Below are positions 55,794 to 64,000 of a stretch of 64,000 nucleotides of DNA, one piece after another. Source of the DNA: Melieria omissa. Lineage: Eukaryota; Arthropoda; Insecta; Diptera; Ulidiidae. The position numbers were made by a program, and so were the translations under genes. A model generated the notes under the pieces. The model made no database searches. It worked only from the letters and a program-made list of their open reading frames with translations, and was not told the origin of the DNA. The stretch lies in assembly GCA_963971225.1 (NCBI GenBank), contig OZ020269.1, forward strand, positions 89,982,783 through 90,046,782, given 5' to 3'. Each line of letters begins with the position of its first letter. Position 1 is the first letter of the stretch.

Positions 55794-56544
55794 TCAGGTG
55801 TACAACTTTGCTTCCGCCGCTTTCCGATAGGTGGCTGTACCGGCTGAGGCTGGTTGAAATACATAGATGGTAATGCCTTTAAAGTGAGTATGGACAGTGC
55901 CTAACGAATTGTAATCGCCGTTTCAGTGACAGTTGTTCTTGTTTTCGTATTATTCACGCTCGAAAATGTCCGTTTATATGCCCAATTCTCGCCATTTGCG
56001 GGAAGTTTTACTTTTCTGTTACAATTCGAAAAAAAATGCAGCTGAAGCGCATCGAATGCTCTCAGAAACTTACGGTGATGCTGCTCTGAGTGAAAGAACG
56101 TGTCGGGAGTGGTTTCAACGTCGCACGCTAAAAGAACAGCGGCCACAATATCAAGAGCGACATGACAAAGTCATCCTCCAACACGACAATGCTCGGCCTC
56201 ACGTCGCAAAAGTGGTCAAAAAGTACCTGGAAACGCTGAAATGGGAAGTCTTGCCCCACCCGCCGTATTCCCCAGATGTCGCCCCTTCTGACTTCCACCT
56301 ATTCCGTTCGGCCTGGCAGATCAACATTTTCAATCCTTCGAAGAATTGGAAAAATGGATTACTTCATGGATAGCGTCAAAAGAGGACTCCTTTTTTCGAG
56401 CCGGGATCCGAAAATTGCCGGAAAGATGGGAGAAAGTTGTCGCTAGCGACGGACAATACTTTGAATAATACATCTGTAAGCACTTTTTCGCAATAATGCT
56501 TTTAATTTTGGAAAAAAACGGCGGACGCAAAGTTGTACACCTGG
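55794..56544 (+). mobile_element. mariner element with internal deletion, 751 bp
   Basis: The left end TCAGGTGTACAACTTTGC and right end GCAAAGTTGTACACCTGG are inverted repeats with one terminal mismatch; the match extends over ~25 bases (…CCGCCG). TA flanks both sides (55792-55793 and 56545-56546). Full-length mariners are about 1.3 kb, so roughly 0.5 kb is missing. The enclosed transposase remnant is described separately. It could be mobilised in trans if a relative is active, since both ends are intact. Confidence 0.95.
55966..56468 (+). pseudogene. mariner transposase remnant
   Basis: ATG 55966 opens MSVYMPNSRHLREVLLFCYN and the paired N-terminal helix-turn-helix (TCREWFQR near residue 48). 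The frame then jumps directly to QERHDKVILQHDNARPH. The first catalytic Asp (TGDE region) is deleted, while the HDNARPH Asp and the YSPDVAPSD Asp of the D,D34D triad remain. After FRS the frame ends prematurely at 56373. In another frame (about 56310-56468) the genuine C-terminus continues (ADQHF.SFEELEKWI..., RKLPERWEKVVASDGQYFE, TAA 56466), so a second small deletion shifted it. It is catalytically dead. Confidence 0.93.
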
Positions 56545-56775
56545 TAAATTGTCTCAATTTAAGTATTTGGCTGCCTGAACAGAACGTAATGTTGTGTAGG
56601 ATGCTTTATTCGAAATTTGCCATAATATGAACTTTAAACAGAAACGGATTGAATCAAATAATAAACCATAAATATGAAGAAATTAGGGTACTTTTCTCAA
56701 ATTAATTTGAATTTGGTAGCCATAACAACAGCTAACAAGACGTGATGAACCTCTGACAGGAAAACATTGAAATGC

Positions 56776-57051
56776 CTACGAAAACCTATTCATATTCAAC
56801 TTCTCTTTTATGGCCTCAATCGACTCAAAACGCTTTCTGCGAAATGGTAATTTGAGTCGTGGGAATAGGAAAAAGTCACAAGGAGCCATGACGGATGAAA
56901 ACGGAGCTTGTTGAGCAGTATGAAAGTTGTTTTTCGGCAAATTGTCCTTTAAAAGATGAGATGTGTGAGCCGGTTCGTTGTTATGGTGAAGAAACCACAA
57001 ACTGTTTTCCCACAATTCTGGTCTCTTGCCATTTTCCTTTAAACGCTTCAA
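56776..57051 (-). pseudogene. mariner transposase fragment of a second subfamily
   Basis: The minus frame reads FLHHNNEPAHTSHLLKDNL, then SSVMAPCDFFLFPRLKLPFR and RKRFESIEAIKEK. These are the second and third catalytic blocks of a mariner (H-H-D-N-A-P-A-H and S-P-D-L-A-P-C-D-F-F-L-F). The second catalytic Asp is Asn here (HHNN for HHDN), and the third block keeps CD. It differs from the 55794 element (HDNARPH, PSDFHLF), so two mariner lineages sit 0.2 kb apart in opposite orientation. No terminal repeats are found. Confidence 0.85.
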
Positions 57052-57059
57052 TCAAAGAT

Positions 57060-58100
57060 AATAAAAATCAGTGCTTTGTTAGAAACACAAAATTTCAGAC
57101 CAACTCTTTACTCAACTAAATTCGTCATTGCAAAATTCACACAACACAAAAAACACTGAATTGTTTACAAAGCTATCTCGCACAAACTTCCAACCAAGGC
57201 GAATTCAATAAAGGTGACCTTGTTGAATCACCTTATTTGTTTTTTGTTTATTTTTTTTTTTATTGGAAAAAGTCTACATAGTCAAAGTGGTTGTTTTTGG
57301 TTGGTTGGTTGTGTATGGCTTCATTTTGATTGGCTGATTTTGACAATCAAGTCGCACAAACTGAACAATAAAATATTTACATGGGAGAATTTTGTTGTTG
57401 CCCTTACGCGGCCATATTTATTAATTCGCCTTGCTCCCAACAAATGGTGTTCAAACAGATATTTGAGTACCAGATGGCAGATGTATTAACCCAGCAAAAA
57501 TATTATGACAACATCTAAGAGCGGTTCAGTTGAATAGGAAATTGCTGTTATTTTTTACCAGAAGGTATACGAATTTTACAGAAAAAAGTGTTTTGGTTCA
57601 GGCAAATAAATCAGGAACAATTCCTGAACCCAAGTCAAAGAATTCAAGCGTCATTAATAAGATAAAACCACATCTTTGTTAAAACATCATCCGAAGCCGA
57701 AAAAGAGCAACGTGCAACTGTTCAAAGCTGCGGGGGCCATTTGCCGGATAATTTGTTTCATACTTAATGGGAAGGAGTTGTTCTTGGAAAATGCAAAGGT
57801 TTGTGTATTTGACAAGCTTATTGTGGTTGATGTATGACATTAGCCGGAACTGGCATTGCCTGGTGTTGTTGTTATGTTGCTTGAACTGCTCATCACAACT
57901 GACTGAAAGTAAAAAAAGCTTGTCCAAAGGTAAAATATTTGACTGGGTCATACTGAATGGATGGAAAAAATATGAAGAAAGGACTGAATATTTAAAAAAC
58001 TGCGAAACCAGTTTAGACACGAACCCAAGCCTTCAGGAATGGAAGCACAGTGCAGTTTACGCTGAGCTACATAAGCGAAAGCCCATTTCTATATCTATAC
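57060..58100. other. Unassigned sequence with two overlapping frames
   Basis: Frames 57767-58168 plus (133 codons) and 57679-58020 minus overlap. Neither shows a recognised domain. 57240-57420 contains GTTTATTTTTTTTTTTATTGG and GGTTGGTTGGTT patches. Confidence 0.3.
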
Positions 58101-58106
58101 AAGTTA

Positions 58107-58168
58107 TTGTCCGACTGAAACCAATTTTTTTGGCCGAAACCGAAACCAAATATTCGGTCGGACACTAA
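58107..58168. repeat. Short inverted repeat (GTCCGAC...GTCGGAC)
   Basis: TTGTCCGACTGAAACCAATTT is followed by GGCCGAAACCGAAACC and TTCGGTCGGACACTAATG. GTCCGAC and GTCGGAC face each other across ~48 bases with CGAAACC repeated between. It resembles a TE terminus or a hairpin; its partner is not seen. Confidence 0.45.
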
Positions 58169-58254
58169 TGAAAATTGATGTCTGTTTGTATTTGTTTGTT
58201 GGTCATACGACACTAAAACTCCACAACCAGATGGCCGATTGAGCTGAATCTTTC

Positions 58255-58880
58255 ACAGAGTGTTCGTCTTAACTAAATATTGGTAAACCGTCAGGTGGGC
58301 GTGACATCTCCCATACAACCTACAATTTTTAATATGGAATATCTTCGGAATTATAGGTCGGTAAGCATTGAAATTTGGTACAGGACCACAGTTTAGGTGT
58401 GTTGTGTCACTGGTAAAGTTTCATAGGTAATAGACAAGGGGCGTGGCTCTTTTCAAGCGATAACTTTGGAACTACAGGTCATACTTCAATGACATTTGGT
58501 ACAGACTTACGATTTAGCACTGCTCTTTAAAACGGGGAATGGGGTGAGTATTCGACGAGGGGCCATGGCATCGCCCATACAACCCAAATGTTTATTGTGG
58601 AATAGCTTTGGAGTAAAAAATCGCTTGCATTGAAATTTTGTGTACCGTCGTTCCATAGATGTGTCATTCTAATGGTAAAATTTAATGGGCGTTGGATAAG
58701 GGGCGTGGCAAATTGTTTGACTTAAACTTTCCGTGTAACTTTGGAACTGTAAGTCGCACATCAATGAAAATGGGTCACACCCTTCGACTGGAGAAATAGA
58801 TAGGGCATTGCATAATAGGGGCGTGGTACCGCCCATTGACTTTAAACTGATGTTCAAAGCCAAGGGGCCCTGCTAGTATA
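58255..58880 (+). repeat. Degenerate array around GGGCGTGG, ~130-140-bp period
   Basis: The block T(A/G)(A/G)GTC(G/A)...(A/T)CA(A/T)TGAAA(T)TTTGGTAC recurs near 58343, 58471, 58614 and 58747, each followed by a GGGCGTGG(C/T) or GGGCGTT block and CCCATACAACC-type text. The segment ends GGGGCCCTGCTAGTATA; a CTAG-T end would suit a Helitron-type 3' terminus, but no convincing upstream hairpin is seen. Possibly a tandem-core Helitron-like non-autonomous element. Confidence 0.6.
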
Positions 58881-59395
58881 TAACACCGTGCGACAAAAAT
58901 TAAAAAAGCGTGAAACCAGAGACCAAACATAGTAATATTGCTTACTTAGTTTGTCATTTCTACATCCATTGTCCTTTTAAAAGAACTTCAAAATTTTGAA
59001 GGGGGTACAAAATTAAAAAAATATAAAAAATACTTAACCTTATTAGAATATGGAAATATGTATATCAAATGAAAGAGGAGAGGCTCAAGAATTTAAATAA
59101 AATTGTTTTTTATCTATTTTGTAAAGCAAGATATGGAAAAGGTCCTTTGAAAATTTAAATTCTTTATATCCCTGAAATTTTATATAGAATTTCCTTGAAA
59201 AGTTATAAGTTAAAACCTAAGGTCAAGGAAATTTGGGGGTTTTAACATAGTTACTTTTCAAGAAAAGTCTATGTAAATTTCCAAGCATATACATTTTGCA
59301 ATTCTTTTAAAAGGAGAAAGGAGAACACAGAATTACTTTGTTTGGTCTATTTTCACGCCCATATGAATTTTTTTCCGGTGAGAAAATACAAGTAA
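58881..59395 (+). mobile_element. ACACCGTGCGACAAA-family repeat, copy B
   Basis: Begins TAACACCGTGCGACAAAAAT, immediately after the CTAGTATA end of the preceding repeat. Shared with copy A in reverse: GAGACCAAACATA, CTTTTAAAAG.ACTTCAAAATTTTGAAG, TATATCAAATGAAAGAGG and CTTTTCAAGAAAA. It finishes with CATATGAATTTTTTTCC (59370-59386), which repeats the block normally found near the TIR end. So the copy carries the near-TIR block at the opposite end too. Confidence 0.7.
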
Positions 59396-59955
59396 GTTTA
59401 GTATTTTTCTCTTCTCTCCAGGTGCCTTCTCGCAACTGATCACATCAACAGGAAGCATTACTAAGCTCCTTCCACTTTCACCGGAATCAGGTCTCTTCCT
59501 CTTTATTGGCGATCCCCGACTTTTACACCGAATAGTGGTTTCATTTAAACTGTGTCATCTGTTACCTTTCTATTTTTATCGTTACTCATTGATATTCCAA
59601 TTGAATTTTCTCAGGATTCAGAAAAATATTTCGTGGGGTTTCAAAAAGTAATTCTTCAATATTCATAAAATGTCTTTTAATTTGTATGTAATTTTAAAGT
59701 CAATCCTTATATTTCGGGGGGTTTCAACCCCCAAACCCCCCTGAATCTACCACTGAATTCTCTCCTCGCTGTCACAATATGATTTACAATAATTTTAAAT
59801 TTAGAATTATAGAATAAAATGTTGAGTTCATATCTCAATTATGCTATGATACTTCTAATCTCTTAGTCCTAGTCTTTTCTAGTCACTAATCAGGTATCAA
59901 ATTTTACTATGTTCAAATTTTCAATTCAAGAATTTAAGTAATATTTAAATTTTAC
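59396..59955. other. AT-leaning spacer, nothing recognised
   Basis: No element end or frame of interest. A GGGGGGTTTCAACCCCCAAACCCCCC palindrome-like patch lies near 59714-59740. Confidence 0.4.
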
Positions 59956-61670
59956 AGTCTCTCCGTTTTCTTTGAGCCTAACAATGCAATTGTTCGGAGC
60001 GGCAATTGAGCCAGCATGGAGCACCGCGAACGCAACCGAGAAGTGGGCTGTCAGTTGCACTGACACTTCAGCTTAGTGTCGCCGCTGCCAGTGCCAGAGC
60101 TAGTGCCAGTGTGCGCAATAAGACATCAGTGTGCAGCAACAACGGCCACAGCAGGCATGTTGCTAATGATGATGGCGCCACTTTGGCTAAGAACGCACCA
60201 AGACGACGACGACGACGGCCATGGAATAAACAAACAAACAGCTAAGCAAGTAAAAAATTGCGCCGAGTAAAAATTGCAAATGAAAGCCGGACAGTCGACA
60301 GCCGCGTCGTGAGCCAAAGTGGGAACAAAAACGTGGAGCTGCTATTAACACCAACACTTGAAGTGTCGTCGAGTGTTGGCGCACAGCGGGATCGTTCGTG
60401 TCCCACACAGCTGCTAAAGCTGGCGTTGGTGTTGGTAGTGTTGGTGTTGTTGTTTGTAAATGTTCACGTCAACGCAATTGTTTGAGCGCAACAGCTGACA
60501 GCTGCCTACTGGCTGTTGGTGTCTTTGGCAATTATGTCGCCTATTTTCTAGCTTGATTAATATTTGAATTAAATTCTTTAATGGAAATTATAAAAATATA
60601 CAATAATTGACTAAATTCAAGCAGCAATATGGAGAACAACAAAACGTGACACTGCGTGCCCGAGTGACAAGTGTGGAGCACGGCAGGTGGCCTATTGACG
60701 TGCTCACGTTTCACACCGACAATGACAATGACAGCGTCGTCAGCGTTGGCCAAACGCTGCCATTGAGTCATCCATAGCCAAAGCCACGGAAGCCGAGACA
60801 GTTGTTGACACTGTTGCTGACGCCGCCGCTGTCAAAAACGGCCAGCAATTTGCTTTGCTAGACTAAAACTAAACGAAATTCGTTTTGTGTTCGAGCGCGT
60901 TTGAATTCGAGTTGTTGGAGTGTTGCGCAAATGCGACGCGCCCACGCCGCAAAATTGCCGCACAGCTGCTGCGTTTGGCTGCACGTGCAGCATAAACGAA
61001 TTTGTGTCGCCGCTTGGACGAACGAACGAACGGTTGGCGGCGCCTGCAGCTGCAGCTGGCAGCTGGCAGCATCTTACATCATGCTGCAGGTGCACTCACA
61101 TGCCAAATTGTCGCTTTGTGTGTGTGTGTGTGTTTTTGTGGCCGAGCGAAAACAGTCACGAAAAAAGGATGCAAATCAATTGTTTTTGTACTTTGGCCTT
61201 AACTAAATTGCTTCACCCACACAACAAGTGCACAGCCATGCAGTAAACAGGTATAAACACATCTATAATGTATGTATGTATGCATTGTACTGTGTGTGTG
61301 ATTGTGTGCATGTCGACACTGCAGTTGACATTGATTGCTTTTGATGTTGTGCAATTTTCAATTTTGCGCCCGCAGCCTGCATCGTCTTTGTCAAGCTGCT
61401 TTCATTTATCCATCGACTCCTTTCTCTTCTCTACCTGTACACACCTACACAAGCCTACACACACACACGCACAGCTTCACTCACCGGTTGATGTTGGCGC
61501 CGCTGTTGCGGAGCGCAGCGGTTGATGAAGAAGGCGCGCACAATTGTTGCCCGTCGAGACGTTTTCACGCACAGTTGCAGGCCAACTTAAGGCGAACCCC
61601 CACTCTCCACTCTCCACTTGACACTCTGCATGGCGTTAGCGATGTCACGTTTATCTATGTCTATTGACAT
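59956..61670. other. GC-richer island with opa-type and TG/CA runs
   Basis: CAGTTGCACTGACACTTCAG near 60052 resembles fly initiator/5' untranslated sequence. GACGACGACGACGACGG lies near 60203, GTTGGTGTTGGTAGTGTTGG near 60427, TGTGTGTGTGTGTGTG at 61113-61131 and CACACACACACGCACAGC near 61460. Overlapping frames lie in several registers (60006-60485 plus, 60832-61095 minus, 60901-61246 plus). No domain; possible host promoter or untranslated exon. Confidence 0.4.
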
Positions 61671-62022
61671 TTTGTAAGCGATTGATTGCAACTTCAATTG
61701 GCTACGAGATGTTGAATAATTCTGAAATATGAAATGGGTTTTGAACAATTTTTCAATGCAATTTTTAAGGCAAGGTCTATTTATCTTTTAACACATACAC
61801 ACATACATATCGCACACGCACTACAAATGTGACACAACTCAAAATTTGTAATTTTTCAGGAAACGCAAAGAACTGTTTTTGAGCTGAATACAATTTTTTT
61901 TAAATAACGTATAGACGTTTAGTAGAAAATGTCTACAGATTATGCTTTGGGATAAGTTACAAAGATGTTGTTTTAGTTTACACTAAAAAATTCAAACATT
62001 TTTAGTTGTGACTTTTTTGATG
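61671..62022. other. AT-leaning spacer, nothing recognised
   Basis: Sequence between the island and the solo LTR; no features beyond an ACACATACACACATACATAT run near 61791. Confidence 0.4.
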
Positions 62023-62218
62023 ATATTGTAACGATGAGCCAGTCTGTCGCGGTGCAAAGCAACCCTGCCGCTACGTGCCGTGCCATAACCCAATCTGGCA
62101 ACGACGGCCGCGATAGTAACTTTTAGCCCAACCTGGCAACGATGGTCGCGGTCATCAGGGAAACTTCTAGTCCAATCTGGCAACGTGCGAGAACGATCTG
62201 CGCGACGGCCGGACAGAG

Positions 62219-62227
62219 TATAAAAGG
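62219..62227 (+). promoter_or_regulatory. TATA box of the solo LTR
   Basis: GAGTATAAAAGGTGGCC sits 118 bases before the polyadenylation signal, the usual LTR arrangement. It could still drive low transcription into flanking DNA. Confidence 0.7.
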
Positions 62228-62336
62228 TGGCCAGATGCGGTACAGCGAGCCAGTCTGGTTTTGACAAGTGAAGTTGCCACACGGAATAATCAAGCAAATA
62301 CTTAAGTGTACGAACAGTAAAGTGTAAACTGTGAAT

Positions 62337-62342
62337 AATAAA
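62337..62342 (+). terminator. Polyadenylation signal of the solo LTR
   Basis: AATAAA within GTGAATAATAAAGTGACTG, followed by a GT/T-rich stretch (GTTGGTGTATTTTATTG), as expected for the R region of an LTR. Confidence 0.65.
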
Positions 62343-62908
62343 GTGACTGTTGGTGTATTTTATTGTCTGCGTTTAAGAAACTGACTGTGTTTTATTTTCA
62401 AATCACACAATCCAGAGATACGTGACAGCCCACTAGGCTTAATATTCGTAACAATATTTTAATTCAATAATTTCCGAATTATTTCAAGTTATGTCACTTT
62501 TGCTGAATTGAATAATTATAAATGACAATTAAAAAGTTGAAAGAAAAATTTTGAAAATTCAAAATTAATTTTTTTATTTGGAAATAAATATAAAATATGT
62601 ACTAAAATTGTCACAACTTCACATACAATTAACTTCAACAAACATTTATTTCATCAAAAGTGTCACAATTTGAATTGGGACTCTTTTGCATTGAGCTGCA
62701 GCGATCAGATATCATCAGACTTATCGACATGAAGAGAACCCTAACTGGCAACAGTTAACCACAACAAAATATACTAAGCTTATGCTTATTGGTAGATAGA
62801 TGCATAGTGCACAGTATTAAAACATAAACACGAAAATTAAAAATGTTGAGTTGTGTCACTTTTGAAGTGGGAGTGAGATATATTTGTTTTCGAAAAATAT
62901 AAATGTAG

Positions 62909-63414
62909 ACAAATTACACTGTACAACATAAAAACAAAAAAAATAACAAGATTCTGACAACGGATTCTGGTAGAGGGGGCCAAAAAAATCATATGTGTGT
63001 CGGCGTTTTGAAAGTTTACGTCTGAATGTTTTTTAGGGCGAGTCAAAATTTTCCCCTCTTTTTGCACATTCTTATAGTGAATCGGCATACGAAAACCATG
63101 TACGCTTACATTTGAGGTACCTGATGTGTTCAGTAATTTGATGTAAAATACTAAAACCACATTTTTGTGGAACATTTTAACCCTCTATCTCCCATGTTTA
63201 TGGGTCAATTGGACCCTTTTTTCTAAAATGCCAAAAATGTCCCGTAAAACAGGGCTTTTTAAGGACAAAATGTGCCACAAAAATATTCACCATCAAATTC
63301 TACTATAGGTCTCTGAATACACTAAAGCTCAGAAATGAACTTGTATGCCAGAATTAAGCCCAAACTGAAAATGAATTAGTGTTTATTTCGTACTTATTTA
63401 AAATTGGTACTAAA
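62909..63414 (+). repeat. ~500-bp dispersed repeat, copy 2
   Basis: Same orientation and block order as 2915-3411, about 60 kb away. Differences are scattered single bases and short indels. The TGGGTCAATTGGACCC palindrome is imperfect here, and the GTCCCGTAAAACAGGGC hairpin has a mismatch, unlike the perfect stem in copy 1. A minus frame of 112 codons (62837-63175) crosses its left edge and has no known family. Confidence 0.8.
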
Positions 63415-63559
63415 AAAACAGATATAAAAACGCTGCCATCGTCAAAGGAATTCCGTTCTAAATATTGGAAATTTTCTATATAATCCATAACCTCTTCTCA
63501 AAATATACTTTACTACAAAGAACTCCTCGAGGATTAATTGGGAAAATTCTGAGATAACA

Positions 63560-63785
63560 AAGGAAGCCTTCAATATGTTTACCTTCGTTGCGAATGGTTC
63601 AAAGATGAACGACAGAGTAGGTAGCAGTTTAAGCTGCAGGAATCCAAACGTTTGACTGTCTTTTAGACTACCAGACCACTGCAGTGGCTTTCAAGATGAA
63701 CTTACATTCAAAGTAAATGCAATACAAACTCTTATTAGTGCTAATGCCTTTCGAAAACAGCTCTCCACATCCGCAAGTCTCTAGG
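63560..63785 (+). pseudogene. LINE RNase H N-terminal fragment
   Basis: Reads MFTFVANGSKMNDRVGSSLS to a stop at ~63648, then in another frame LSFRLPDHCSGFQDELTFKV and NAIQTL. The family norm is a TDGSK...G-x-G...LPD-x-C-S-x-F-Q-A-E block, so this is the start of RNase H with the catalytic Asp changed to Asn (ANGS) and the following Glu region as QDE. Broken by a frameshift. Confidence 0.75.
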
Positions 63786-63796
63786 TAAGGTTAGGT

Positions 63797-64000
63797 TATG
63801 GTGGATGAGGCCCATTGTGATATCACATATCACATATCTATTTCACCCGTTCTATGAAATGTGTATGGTTTTTCCACTGTTTTTTTCAACATGTATTACA
63901 GCACACATTTTAAGCGGTTAGGGAGAGAGGGGAGGGTACCTACAGTTTAGCGCCGAATCCGAACTACGATCGGCAGTTTTACTAGCCCGAGCTAGGACTC
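63797..64000 (-). mobile_element. tRNA-derived SINE, copy 3, cut by the window end
   Basis: Shares ATGGTGGAT, TATTTCACCCG, GAAATGTGTATGG, TTACAGCACACATTTTAAGC and ACCTACAGTTTAGCGCC with copy 2. At the edge TTTTACTAGCCCGAGCTAGGA is the start of the tRNA-like head, as in copy 1 (TTTACTAGCCCGTGCTAGGA). GGTTAGGTTATGG on its left suggests a CCATAACCTAACC tail on the SINE strand. Confidence 0.75.

Larger units (their letters stand above)
62027..62453 (+). mobile_element. Solo LTR of an LTR retrotransposon, 427 bp
   Basis: Begins TGTAACGATGAG and ends ATTCGTAACA (TG...CA termini). Flanked by ATAT on both sides (62023-62026 and 62454-62457), a 4-bp target duplication. It carries TATAAAAGG at 62219-62227 and AATAAA at 62337-62342, in the order expected for U3-R-U5. 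U3 contains three imperfect copies of CCAATCTGGCAACG (near 62091, 62129 and 62172). No internal gag-pol lies beside it, so it likely arose by LTR-LTR recombination. A Gypsy- or BEL-type origin is plausible but not decided. Confidence 0.9.

Overview
The window looks like nuclear DNA of a higher fly (Diptera, Brachycera), most plausibly a true fruit fly (Tephritidae) or a relative. Reasons: CAG/CAA (opa-type) and CA/TG microsatellites throughout, AT-rich spacers, and many decayed insect-type mariner, pogo/Tigger, piggyBac-like, jockey/RNase-H-type LINE and tRNA-derived SINE copies. The family-level assignment is an inference; no species-diagnostic gene is present. There are no bacterial operons, tRNA or rRNA genes, CRISPR arrays, or recognisable host protein-coding exons. 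The window reads as a gene-poor intergenic or large intronic block in which repeats have inserted into each other.

Layout. 0-10 kb: 3' end of a LINE reading frame, a GC-richer CA/CAG island, a TGTGACA repeat field, a ~500-bp dispersed repeat (second copy near 63 kb), TTAA-flanked MITEs, and a five-unit tandem array. 10-20 kb: a purine-strand minisatellite, transposase and LINE scraps, a 513-bp MITE with long terminal inverted repeats, and a three-unit 105-bp array. 20-32 kb: GC-richer islands, two head-on RNase-H LINE fragments, a SINE, a T-rich desert, and a 1.36-kb inverted-repeat element with a LINE fragment inside it. 32-40 kb: a ~570-bp AGT array, a ~1.9-kb degenerate ~60-bp array, a second SINE and the 3' end of a mariner. 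40-50 kb: the best resolved structure, a 2,225-bp pogo/Tigger-type transposon (24-bp perfect inverted repeats, TA duplication, spliced transposase frame lacking its catalytic core) nested inside a MITE whose unoccupied relative lies at 48.5 kb; then a large stop-poor GC-rich island and a ~95-bp array. 50-64 kb: TTAA-flanked MITEs, an internally deleted 751-bp mariner, a second mariner fragment, a 427-bp solo LTR, the second copy of the 500-bp repeat, another RNase-H LINE scrap, and a SINE cut by the window end.

The elements do not form a pathway. They record successive insertions: pogo into a MITE, a LINE into an inverted-repeat element, and a mariner beside a satellite. The GC-richer islands between them (about 1-2.2, 3.9-4.7, 6.5-7.6, 14.3-14.8, 16.3-17.3, 20.8-21.2, 22.7-23.8, 27.65-28.6, 34.6-35.4, 44.8-47.6, 49.9-50.3, 51.2-52.8 and 60-61.7 kb) are the likely host sequence and the best place to look for enhancers, promoters or untranslated exons. 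I found no convincing new biological system. The most interesting single object is the pogo-derived frame that keeps its DNA-binding half without a catalytic core.
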